Source of the DNA: Phytophthora colocasiae
Lineage: Eukaryota > Oomycota > Peronosporomycetes > Peronosporales > Peronosporaceae
Length of the DNA stretch: 64,000 nucleotides
Direction of reading: 5' to 3'
NCBI GenBank assembly: GCA_018806915.1
Contig: JAGKQI010000010.1
Span: forward strand, 124,001-188,000
Shown: positions 20,372 to 30,000 of the stretch, piece by piece
Layout: each line of letters begins with the position of its first letter
Numbering within the stretch: position 1 is the stretch's first letter
Notes under the pieces: generated by a model
The model's input: only the letters and a program-made list of their open reading frames with translations
Databases searched by the model: none
Told to the model about the DNA's origin: nothing
Translations under genes and position numbers: made by a program

Positions 20372-23300
20372 ATGAGTGGAGCCCAACCACAACATCAAGG
20401 AACGCCGCCACCTGCGACGGGAGACACGACAACTGATTCGGGTGGAGCGGCACGTGTACAGCAATTAGTCACTGGAGGTGACACTACACGTTTGCTACCT
20501 GTAAACACAAGTGTTATGGCTACATTAGCCCAACAATCAGGATCTGGTGGAGGTTTCACTGGAACTTTGCCTGCGTCTATATCCAGTGGAGATTCTGTTA
20601 CTGGTGGTATAGGTGGACTACTAGGAGGTTCTTTTGGTGGTCTTTCATGTGGACTTCCCGGTGTACTGGGAGTATCGGGTGCTGGGTTAGTGTCAAGTAG
20701 TGGTCTAGGAAGTGGAAGTGGAATAACTGCCTCTTTCGCTGGTCCTTTTGGCGTGAGTGCTACGGCTACCGGAGGAGTTAGAGCTGGTTTGTATGGCAGT
20801 GCTGGAGTATCTCAAGCTGCAACTGGAGTATCGTTCCCTGGGTTTGGAACATCTCGTGTAGTTCAAACCGGTGCTGGTGTACCACAAGCTGGGTCGGCTT
20901 CATTAAAGCTGGACATTTCGCATAAACCACCAGTGATGAAGCGAAGTTTTGATTTATACAGCGTGCAGCTTCGTGCGTTTTTAACCCGACTTGGCTGCTG
21001 GTGTGTAGTGGATGGCTCGTATCGTATAGATGCCCATGGTATTGTAGACCTGGCAGATTTGGAGGCTCGAGATAATGCTGCTCGCGAAGCCATTTTGCAG
21101 GGCGTGCCACCGGCTGATGCAGAAATGATCTGTCAAGAGGGAACTGCAGAAGCTATGTGGAACCGCTTCGTCGACAGACAAACGAAGCGTGAATACTCGA
21201 ATTATATCTTCACTAGAGACGAGTTCGTATCCAACCGCTATACTACTGACAAAAACATGGATCAGTGGCTTCGGGAAATGGAGAGTTTACGACGGCAGCT
21301 TCTTCACTACGGCAAGGCGATTTCTGATGAGGACTTCGCGGAGACTTTGCTCGGACATGTGTCGAGAACTCACCGTGATGTTGTACGTCAATTTTCCAAG
21401 CATTACGTGGTGCGAGACGGTGGTGGAGTACGACCTGTCCCTACGGCTGTGCAGGTTATGAATGCATTGCGTGCTGAGTCAGCCTTAGATGAACGTGTTG
21501 CAGTTGAAGCGGGAGCAAATCCTGCTCATGTTTGCTCATGTGGGAAGCAAGCACATGGAAAAAAAAAGAAAGATGACTCGCAGCAATCGAAGCAGAATTC
21601 TAATCAAAGTAAAGGCAAGCAAAGGAAAGGCAAAGGTCGATACAAGGCTAAGCAAAAGAACGAAGGAGGAAAGAAGCAAGAGACTCGCACTTGTCATGAA
21701 TGTGGCGAAGTGGGACATATTCGCCCTAATTGCCCTCATTTGAAGACTGAATCTTCCTCGCCTCGTCCTGCTACCTCGGAGTTCAAGCGATGGGAAAACA
21801 AGAAGAGTCGCAATGATGAGAAGCGTGAAGTTAAGAAGACAAGTGGACTAAGTTGTGGTGTTCGTGGTGCTTCTGTTATTGCGTCTACATCCGTCAAGAC
21901 TCCTTCTGGTACTAAAGTGGAGTGGGTACTTGATTCAGCTAGTGACGTGCATGTGTGCAACCAACGATCTCTGCTGCACAATATTCGCAAGGACGAAGTG
22001 CATTTCTTTCAGGGATATGATGGAAATTCTCGAGAGGATGAATACGTTGGTGACATAACACTGAGGGTGACGAACAACAAATCCCCGCATGCTGAAATGA
22101 CCCTTCCGTTTACAAATGTGCTGATCTCCCCCAATGCACCTGACAACCTGCTGAGTCAGGACATGTTGGAGAATAATGGATGGACCGTGAAGTATGGTTT
22201 CATCAATACTCAGCGTGTGTGTTGGTTACGAAAGGACTGCACTGAGCTTCTGCTGGTAAAGACTAATCGTCGGTACCGCTTAAAGGCGACTGTAGTGGCT
22301 GTGTATACGGTGCAAAGTGAAGTTCGACAACAGAGTGAAATCCTTCAGCAACCCAGTAACTCGAAGGTGCTGGTGCAACGCAAGAAGAGAGATACAACTT
22401 CATTAGAACGCTGGCATTTGCGTCTTGGTCACTTAAATTCGCCTGCAATTCAACGAATGGTTCGAGATGAAGTCGCTACTGGTATGGAGGCTGCTAGTAG
22501 TCAAACGGTGGCTACTAATTCACCTTGCTGGTCGTGTATAGCTGCGAAGATGATTCGCATGTCTTATAAGAAGACTGTAACTCGCCGAGTGACTCAACCC
22601 TTCCAGAAGTTGATGAGTGACATGGACTATGTGGATGAAATCACTTATGATGGATATAAGCATTTCCAGTTAGTTCAGGACGAAGCCAGTCGCTACTTGT
22701 GGGGGTTTCTACTGTATCGAAAGGAGAATGCATCAGATGCGGTCATGGAGCACTTAAAGTGGGTGCTTGCGCAAGGGAACAACATTGAGGTGTTCAACTC
22801 CGATCAAGGCAAGGAGCTCTTCAACAACAAACTGAAGGTGTTTCTCCGGTCCAATGGTATTGAGTATACGACGACGAATTCGTATAGTCCGGAAGAAAAC
22901 GGCTTAGTCGAGAGAATGAATGGCGTGGTGCTTTCTCGTGTTCGATGTTTATTGACAGCGGCCAATATGCCGTGGCTACTTTGGGGTGAAGCATTTCATT
23001 TTGCACTTGAAGTGATGAACATCAGCGGAAACACCGCACTCGGTGGAGAGACTCCGTACTCTCGTAGGTTTGGAGAACGACCAGACTTGACCTCACTGCG
23101 GACGTGGGGCTGTATTGTGTTCATCTTCACGCCAAAGGTATTGCGTTCAAGCAAACTGGAGAATCCGGGTAAGCCGGGACTGTTTGTGGGGTACGCAAAG
23201 CATTCTGAGAGCTACCGAGTCTTACACCTGATAACTGGAAACATTGTGGAAGTTCGTTCAGTGGAATTTGAAGAGGACTGGACAGTGGAGTCTTCCTATG

Positions 23301-25684
23301 TAGCCAAGTTGCTATCCAATCGTTATGGTCGAGGGAGGCATGTTTTGCCTACTATCATCCCGTACGTGCGCTTACCAGTATTAAATCGAGAAGTGCCAGA
23401 TATAAAGAGGAATGCTCAAGATGAGATTGATGGTCCATCGAAGCGTCAACGCCGTGAAATGTATGCTGGTTTTGGTTGTCGTTCTGGAGAACGGAGTGGA
23501 CCTGCTGCTCTTGTCACGTCAGGTGCGCCTGGTTGTTGGCCTGAGAGTGAGCTAGAGGTTCCGGCGGATTCTGCTGAGGCAGGAGATCTGTCGAGTGATC
23601 TAGAGGTTCCGGTGGATTCTGCTGAGGCAGGAGATCTGTCGACATCCGTGGATGTACTTCAGTTAGAAGGTGCGCCTTCACAGCGGGAGGTTCAATATCG
23701 TGAAGAAGGTGTAGATGGGGTTGCAGACTCGCCTAACAGCAGTCAATTAGCAGCAACCAGAACGCCAACGGATCGAGAATCTTCACCTTCAGTGGGAGAC
23801 CAGGACAGTGGTAATTTTGCGAGTGTTGAAATTGAAACGGGTGATATCGAAGACGATGATGTTAGTTTTGGTGATCCCGCAGAATTATTGGGGCGCATTA
23901 CGGCTTACGAAGGCTTTATTGATACGGATAGTGAAGAAGACGTCGAAGCCGATGGGTGGAGAGATGACGCCACGCGAGCGGCTACATCGTTTCGCCGGTC
24001 TTCACGTATTCGACGCCCGAATGTTCGACTACAGGACTATGAAGTCGAGATTCCTTCAAGCTTAGTCGTACAAGCAGTCAACTTACTCACAGAACCTCAA
24101 AGTGTTCCTGAGGCCCTTCAAGCTCCTGATGCTGAAAAGTGGAAGGAGGCTTTGGAGAAGGAGTACACAGACTTGAAGCGCAACAACACCTGGAAATTGG
24201 TGGATCGTCCAAAGGGCAAGAAGGTGTTGACTAGCAAGTGGATCTTCGTGCGGAAACGGAACCCGAAGGGTGAAGTAATTCGTCATCGTGCACGGATCAC
24301 TATCAAGGGCTGTCAACAGCGTTATGGGGTAGATTTCTGGGAAACCTATGCGCCTGTTGTTTCGCAAGAAGCTGTCAAGTTAGTGTTGTTGCTGGCATTA
24401 CACTATGATCTAGAGTGTGAACACATTGACTTTGTTACGGCCTTCTTGAATGGCCCGCTTGGGGAGGATGTTGAAATTTATATGGAGATCCCTGAGTATT
24501 TTAACGATGGAAGTGGCCGGGTTTGCAGATTATTACGCAGTCTGTATGGATTGAAACAAGCTCCGTTGATCTGGTACGAGCTACTTGATGAACACTTACG
24601 ATCATGTGGATTTAAACGTTCGAAGATGGATAATGGTGTTTACTGGCGTGTAGTGAGAGGAAGCCCTATCTTTCTGACTGTGTACGTGGACGATGTTATC
24701 ATTGCCGCGAAAGCAGAGAACGTCAAGTTAGTGCTGAGTGAGCTTGAAGCTAAGTTCAAGACCAAAGACTTGGGATCGGTGAGCTTGCTGCTGGGCATGG
24801 AGATCAACTATATCGTGGGCCAAGCGATGTGGATCTCGCAGCGAAGCCAAATTGAGAAGATTCTCAGTCGGTTTGGCATGGAAAATTGCAGAGCTGTAGC
24901 TACCCCACAGACTCTTGGTGCTTTGCCGATGACTACAACGTCTGATGCGGAAGAGTTAAATGATCCTAATGTTCCTTTTCGTGCCTTGGTTGGTTGTTTA
25001 CAGTACCTAGTGCAGTGCACACGTCCTGATCTGGCTAACGCTGTACGCACTCTGGGGAAGTACTTGAACAACTACACGCATGAGAACTACACAATGGGCA
25101 AGCGAGTGCTGCGGTACTTGCATGGAACTATGGACTACGGACTGGTGTGGGAAAAGAAGGAGACGCCTGACTTGCACTTTGTGGCATATGCAGATGCAGA
25201 TCTTGGGAATGAGAAGGAGGACAGACACTCCATCTCAGGCTACGTGTTGCAGCTTAATGGCTGTACTTACGCGTACAAGTCCCGCAAGCAGCGGATTGTG
25301 ACTGACGACACGTGCTGTGCTGAGTTCGTTGCTGCAAGCGAATGCTCAACGATGATAATATGGACGCACAACCTGTGCAAGGAGCTGAAGCTCAAGCGCC
25401 ACTACCCTACCATCCTGTACCAGGACAACCAGGCTACTATTACCGTGTTGACTGGAATAAAGGGCAACTACAAGACGAAGAGTGTGGATCTGAAGTACCA
25501 CAAAGTTCGGGACTTCCACGAGCGTGGAGAGTTCAAAGTTTGCTACTGCCCGTCAGCGGAGAACCTCGCTGACATCTTTACGAAGGCTCTGGGTCCTACT
25601 CTGTTTCGAAAGTTTCGAGAGCGGTTGAACGTTGTACCGTTGCCGCTGGCTATTGAGGATAGCAATGCAGACGGTCATGAGTAG
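20372..25684 (+). CDS. copia Gag-Pol polyprotein
   Basis: ATG at 20372 (MSGAQPQHQG), 1770 residues, no frameshift. Order: Gly-rich N-terminus; Gag with zinc knuckle CHECGEVGHIRPNCPH (C-x2-C-x4-H-x4-C); protease motif WVLDSASDVHVC, in which the usual Gly after DS is missing; integrase with HLRLGHLNSPA and CWSCIAAK zinc site, then QDEASRYLW, SDQGKELF and SPEENGLVERMN (DDE); reverse transcriptase with WKLVDRPKGKK, HIDFVTAFLNG and VYVDDVIIAA; RNase H with VAYADADLG and LYQDNQAT. Integrase before RT defines copia. The RT active site and integrase triad are complete, so the copy may be competent. Confidence 0.93.
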   Translation: MSGAQPQHQGTPPPATGDTTTDSGGAARVQQLVTGGDTTRLLPVNTSVMATLAQQSGSGGGFTGTLPASISSGDSVTGGIGGLLGGSFGGLSCGLPGVLGVSGAGLVSSSGLGSGSGITASFAGPFGVSATATGGVRAGLYGSAGVSQAATGVSFPGFGTSRVVQTGAGVPQAGSASLKLDISHKPPVMKRSFDLYSVQLRAFLTRLGCWCVVDGSYRIDAHGIVDLADLEARDNAAREAILQGVPPADAEMICQEGTAEAMWNRFVDRQTKREYSNYIFTRDEFVSNRYTTDKNMDQWLREMESLRRQLLHYGKAISDEDFAETLLGHVSRTHRDVVRQFSKHYVVRDGGGVRPVPTAVQVMNALRAESALDERVAVEAGANPAHVCSCGKQAHGKKKKDDSQQSKQNSNQSKGKQRKGKGRYKAKQKNEGGKKQETRTCHECGEVGHIRPNCPHLKTESSSPRPATSEFKRWENKKSRNDEKREVKKTSGLSCGVRGASVIASTSVKTPSGTKVEWVLDSASDVHVCNQRSLLHNIRKDEVHFFQGYDGNSREDEYVGDITLRVTNNKSPHAEMTLPFTNVLISPNAPDNLLSQDMLENNGWTVKYGFINTQRVCWLRKDCTELLLVKTNRRYRLKATVVAVYTVQSEVRQQSEILQQPSNSKVLVQRKKRDTTSLERWHLRLGHLNSPAIQRMVRDEVATGMEAASSQTVATNSPCWSCIAAKMIRMSYKKTVTRRVTQPFQKLMSDMDYVDEITYDGYKHFQLVQDEASRYLWGFLLYRKENASDAVMEHLKWVLAQGNNIEVFNSDQGKELFNNKLKVFLRSNGIEYTTTNSYSPEENGLVERMNGVVLSRVRCLLTAANMPWLLWGEAFHFALEVMNISGNTALGGETPYSRRFGERPDLTSLRTWGCIVFIFTPKVLRSSKLENPGKPGLFVGYAKHSESYRVLHLITGNIVEVRSVEFEEDWTVESSYVAKLLSNRYGRGRHVLPTIIPYVRLPVLNREVPDIKRNAQDEIDGPSKRQRREMYAGFGCRSGERSGPAALVTSGAPGCWPESELEVPADSAEAGDLSSDLEVPVDSAEAGDLSTSVDVLQLEGAPSQREVQYREEGVDGVADSPNSSQLAATRTPTDRESSPSVGDQDSGNFASVEIETGDIEDDDVSFGDPAELLGRITAYEGFIDTDSEEDVEADGWRDDATRAATSFRRSSRIRRPNVRLQDYEVEIPSSLVVQAVNLLTEPQSVPEALQAPDAEKWKEALEKEYTDLKRNNTWKLVDRPKGKKVLTSKWIFVRKRNPKGEVIRHRARITIKGCQQRYGVDFWETYAPVVSQEAVKLVLLLALHYDLECEHIDFVTAFLNGPLGEDVEIYMEIPEYFNDGSGRVCRLLRSLYGLKQAPLIWYELLDEHLRSCGFKRSKMDNGVYWRVVRGSPIFLTVYVDDVIIAAKAENVKLVLSELEAKFKTKDLGSVSLLLGMEINYIVGQAMWISQRSQIEKILSRFGMENCRAVATPQTLGALPMTTTSDAEELNDPNVPFRALVGCLQYLVQCTRPDLANAVRTLGKYLNNYTHENYTMGKRVLRYLHGTMDYGLVWEKKETPDLHFVAYADADLGNEKEDRHSISGYVLQLNGCTYAYKSRKQRIVTDDTCCAEFVAASECSTMIIWTHNLCKELKLKRHYPTILYQDNQATITVLTGIKGNYKTKSVDLKYHKVRDFHERGEFKVCYCPSAENLADIFTKALGPTLFRKFRERLNVVPLPLAIEDSNADGHE

Positions 25685-25753
25685 TTTGCGAACTACAAAG
25701 AGATGGAGATGAAGCGAATTACTGCAGGCACAGCTGCGGACTCGAAGTGGGAG

Positions 25754-26000
25754 TGTGGAGATGACGTGTCGAGCTCCGTCAGCTTCCAGCTCCAGAGTTG
25801 AAGAAGCCTGTGCCCAGTCTCAGTTCTCGAGTGACTATCTTACATATGACAGTTAGGATACTGCCTGTTCTTAACTATAGAGGGGGTTGTCACCTGCGAG
25901 GTTTCCCCCTCAATCCCAAAGCTTCTCCGTGGAAAACAAGTGTGTTTTGGTCTTCTCCGCTACTGCGGTTGCTCGCTCCTATCTGCCTGCTTACTTCACA
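25754..26000 (+). repeat. copia 3' LTR
   Basis: 247-bp copy of the 5' LTR with one visible substitution. It is followed at 26012 by the fourth copy of the host repeat unit (exon 26035-26217 on the minus strand, LPNGVKRRR... frame kept). Confidence 0.9.
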
Positions 26001-26409
26001 GCCTTACCCACTAGGGCATCGCTTGGCGCCTTACCGTGCTGTTGTCTTCTGTGCAAAATGTACGGACTCACAAGCACAAGCCCAAAGGCACCAACTGCTA
26101 GGTAACGCCACACCGCAATAGCTACAGGATTCGTTCGGTGACAAATAAACCGGCACAAACAGAAGGCGGTCGTCATTCGCCTTCGCTTTACCCCGTTCGG
26201 CAAACCCAGTCGGTGACCTGCAATGGATACGAATTGTGAGAAGCCTCGGTGTGGTTCCCTCGTCTGCAACAGCACTGCGTGCACATCACATTCTAACGAG
26301 ACGCGCTACGTGAGGAGGTTCCTGCTCAGGTTTTGCCCAAGCAGCGTGATGTTGGGACGCTGTTGCTGTGCTGCAGTGCAGTACCGCCATTGGTTGCTCG
26401 TCTGGCTCC

Positions 26410-26766
26410 TGGTATGCCGCACTGTTAGTGCTGCAATTCAAGCACGTCTTGCACCGATTTCAATTCATCACGACGACTACTGCAGCTCAAAATGACCAGT
26501 GAATTGTCTGTCGTTAACTTTCAACGTGGTGTCAGTTGTACGCTCGACGCCTCGATCGAGTTGTAGATTTACTGTAGTGCTATTCACACCATTTGTAAGG
26601 CTGACAAACAAGTACTTCATAGAATAGTGTGATTGGCATGGCCTAACTTGTCTGAGTCATAGGTAGCGTTTCCTAACGAGTCTATATGTTCAGCTTTCAT
26701 CTGTATCTCTGGAAAGGCTGTAGCTCCTACACTCTTGTAGTACGGAGCCATGCACTTCTGCATTGC
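26410..26766. other. Unassigned spacer
   Basis: About 360 bp between the last host repeat copy and the gypsy LTR. It is AT-richer than its neighbours and I see no credible ORF, terminal repeat or RNA gene in it. The last five bases, ATTGC, are the target site of the following element. Confidence 0.5.
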
Positions 26767-26990
26767 TGTGGTCAACCAGGTAGTTGTGCTAGCTAAATGG
26801 TAAATTGAATTCTGTTGATTAGAAACGCTGTCTGTAACTCGTTATCCTGTTGTCCCCCTCCTAACCAACCGTTCCTGTCGAGTTCGTCCTCTCCAGTCAG
26901 CACGCCCTTGGTCTGCCGATCTGACCTTCGATCCTCTCGAAGGTTGCATTGTCCACTGCCGATCGCGGAAGTCCGATTTGACTGTCCACA
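26767..26990 (-). repeat. gypsy-A 3' LTR
   Basis: 224 bp, TG...CA. It lies downstream of the polyprotein on the minus strand. The other copy is at 31655-31878. Confidence 0.93.
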
Positions 26991-27048
26991 TTACCTCTCC
27001 AGGACTTTCGCACAAGTAAAATGCATATGTAGTGTGTAGAAACTTCCT

Positions 27049-30000
27049 CTAGGCGGAGTTGGCGACTTGGGCACGAAACTCTTCGTCGTCGTGCCGCGAG
27101 GCATAGTCCTGCACCATCATGGGGATGTCGCCCAACATCGTCGCTAGGGGCTCCCAGGAGTCTTCGATCTCCTCGAGGCCACGCCATGAAATCAACAGCT
27201 CCCACTGCTTGCTCGTGTTGTTGAAACGGTGCTCACGGATGCTTGAAACGCTTAGAACGATCCCTTGCTGACCCACATGTTCTAATATCTCCTCCGTGAC
27301 CTCTAAGCTGGCATCGTCGTAGAACTTTAAACGGGAACCATGAACCTCATAGGTGTCACCTGTCACCAGGTGCTCCACCATGAACGAGTAGGGCAAAGCC
27401 TCCGTTACCCGGAACGGGCCGACCCACCTGACCATAAGCTTATTGCCTCTGAGCCTTTCGTCGGCTCGAGACCACAGAACGTAGTCGCCCACGGTGAAGT
27501 TCTCGCTCTTGCCTTGCTTGGCCATACGCTGGTACAGACGTGTTTTTTCTTTGCGGTCTGTAACCTCCTGATGCATCTCCTGCAGACTTGTTCTTAAAGC
27601 CGATAGTCCCTCCTCCACTGTATCCATGTCGATCGTCATCACTGTGCTCTTGCTGCGGTGGTCTTCAGGTAGAATAGCTGCGTCCAGTACCGTAGCCACC
27701 TCGAGGCCAGTGAACAGTTCAACCGGAGCTTTCCCCCCTAAAGACCGCACCGGTGTCTGATTTAGGTTGCTTTGCACCACGGGAAGTAGATACTCCCAGC
27801 TCTTCGTGTCCAATTGATACTCCAGCAGCAGCACACGGATCACTTGCAGCACGTCTCTGTTGAGGCGTTCAACAGTGCCGTTCACCCATGGGGTGTAGAC
27901 GGGTGTGAACGTGTGCTTCACCTTGGCACGCTCTCTTAGTTCAGTCATCAGCATATTCTTGAAATGGCTTCCGCAATCTGACACCCAGTGCGACGGCATC
28001 CCAAAGCGTTTGGCCCAGTCTAGCACGGCTGCAGCTGCAACCAGACTCGTAGGTGAATCACAGGCGGTGAGCTCGCAAAAATGCGTTAGCTCGTCTTTAG
28101 CCACCAAGAGGTAACGTGTAGTTCCGTACGACTCGCCCATAAAGAGAAAGTCGAAATGCAGGACTTCGTTTCGCGCAGCGACTTGGCGATGTTCACTCCA
28201 TGGCCGTTGGATCAATAAGCCACCTTTGACATGCTTACATAGTAGGCACTGAAACACGAAAGTCTTCACTACCGATGCAAGAGACTTGATGGAGTATTTG
28301 CTCTTCAATTGGTCAATCATCACGTCCGCTCCACGGTGAGCATTCACACCACAATGAGCCACAACCAGAATACGCAGCAACAGCTCCTTGGCAGACGTCG
28401 GTATCCACACCTTCCCCCCCCCCCCCTCCGACGATCGGTAAGCAGCGTGCGAAGCATGTCGACGATAACGCTGCTGTTGCTCAATCACGTGATCCACAGT
28501 CGGCCAGACGAAATTATCGTCAAGTAGTGGACGAAGCCGAGAAGACACGCCGGCTGAGCGTGTACGAACCGCTTTGACTGCAGTGAGTATCTCCACACTC
28601 GGTTCGAGCCACCGCGAAACTAAATCAGCCCAAATATTGTCGGTGCCCTTGACATGCTCGATCGTATAGCGGTAGTCACACAACATCAATGCCCAACGCT
28701 GGAGCTTTCCACGTACATGCTTGCGGATCTCAGTCGCTGGACAGAAAATCTGGATCAAATTGGCATGGTCACAGAACAGCTTGAAACCCTGGGTACGATG
28801 AAGGAGATACTCCAAGTCCTTCGCAGCTTTAATGATGGGGTAGCCTTCTTTCTCTGCAATACTCCAGTGCAGCTGCGGGCCCTTAAAACGACTGCCCTTG
28901 CATAGAAGCAACTCGTGGGCCTGCTCCGTTAACGACTTCGATTCATCCCAGGTCTCCACTTGTGTAATAACCAACGACCAGCCTTGGTCCGAAGCATCGG
29001 TACACAAACACACGGTTGCGGACTCATCCGGGAAACTCAGCTTGGTAGACCGAGCCAAACAGTCCAGAAATGCACGAAAGTGATCCTGCTCCACGGACGT
29101 CCAATCCAGCGTTAGACTCTCAGCAAAACGCTGTTTGCGACTGCGACCAGCAAATGCCAATTCAAGTTTGTCGTGCAACGGAGCAGCAAAACTGGCATAG
29201 TCCACAATGGACTCATGAAGCCAATTTGCTGCGCACAGCAGTTTTTGGAGGTCAGCAGCGGTCGACGGGAGTGGCAGCGACCGGAGAGTGGAGACGCGGC
29301 CTGGATCATGGCGTACACCAGAGCCATCAATGCATCGCCCGCACCAGAGTACTTCCGTCGCGTAGAGACAGCTCTTGATCGCGTTCAACTTAAGACCGTA
29401 CTCACGAAGCCGAGTGAAAAACTTTCGAAGAACCTCCACAAACTCCGCTGCAGTCTTCGCAAAAATCACGATGTCATCCACCCAAATCAAGACATTCTTG
29501 TAGAGCATATCCGCAAAAACCAACTGCATCTGGTTTTGGAAATGGATCGGAGAATCGGTGGCACCCTGAGGCACCCGGTTTGGTGTGTAGACCGTATCAC
29601 TCGTGATAAAGCTGAAGAATTCTCTGCAATCGGGATGTAGTAAGAGCTGCCAAAACCCTTTGAAAAGGTCGAACGTGGCGAAGAAAACAGCACCCTTAAC
29701 CTTCGCTATCACCACCAGTAAGTTAGGCATCGCGCCGGCGATCGGAATGGTACGCTTGTTCACCGGGCGATAGTCGGTAGCCGCACGAAATTCTTCCGCC
29801 GCGCCCTTCTTCCGAACTGGAATGGCAGCACATGCCCACCGACTCTGCGTGTTGCGCTCCACGAGACCGAATTCTTCTAGTTGAGCTCCATAATCCCTGA
29901 GAAACTTTGTCTTGACTTCGTAGTATTGGCGAGGTTTAGTGCGGTGAGGTAGGGAGTCATCCATGAGAACAACACGCAGTGGTTCCAACTTAGCAGGTGG

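Larger units (their letters stand above)
20083..26000 (+). mobile_element. Ty1/copia LTR retrotransposon, nearly intact
   Basis: Two 247-bp LTRs (20083-20329, 25754-26000) begin TGTGGAGATG and end TTCACA. I saw one difference between them (TGCGTGTTC against TGCCTGTTC), so the insertion is young. A single polyprotein frame fills the inside. A purine-rich stretch (GAAGTGGGAG) precedes the 3' LTR. The 5-bp flanks do not match (GATAC left, GCCTT right), which points to rearrangement after insertion or recombination between copies. Confidence 0.93.

Noticed and set aside
20083..26000. Target duplication for the copia element
   Set aside because: I looked for 4-6 bp matches next to both LTRs; GATAC and GCCTT do not match.
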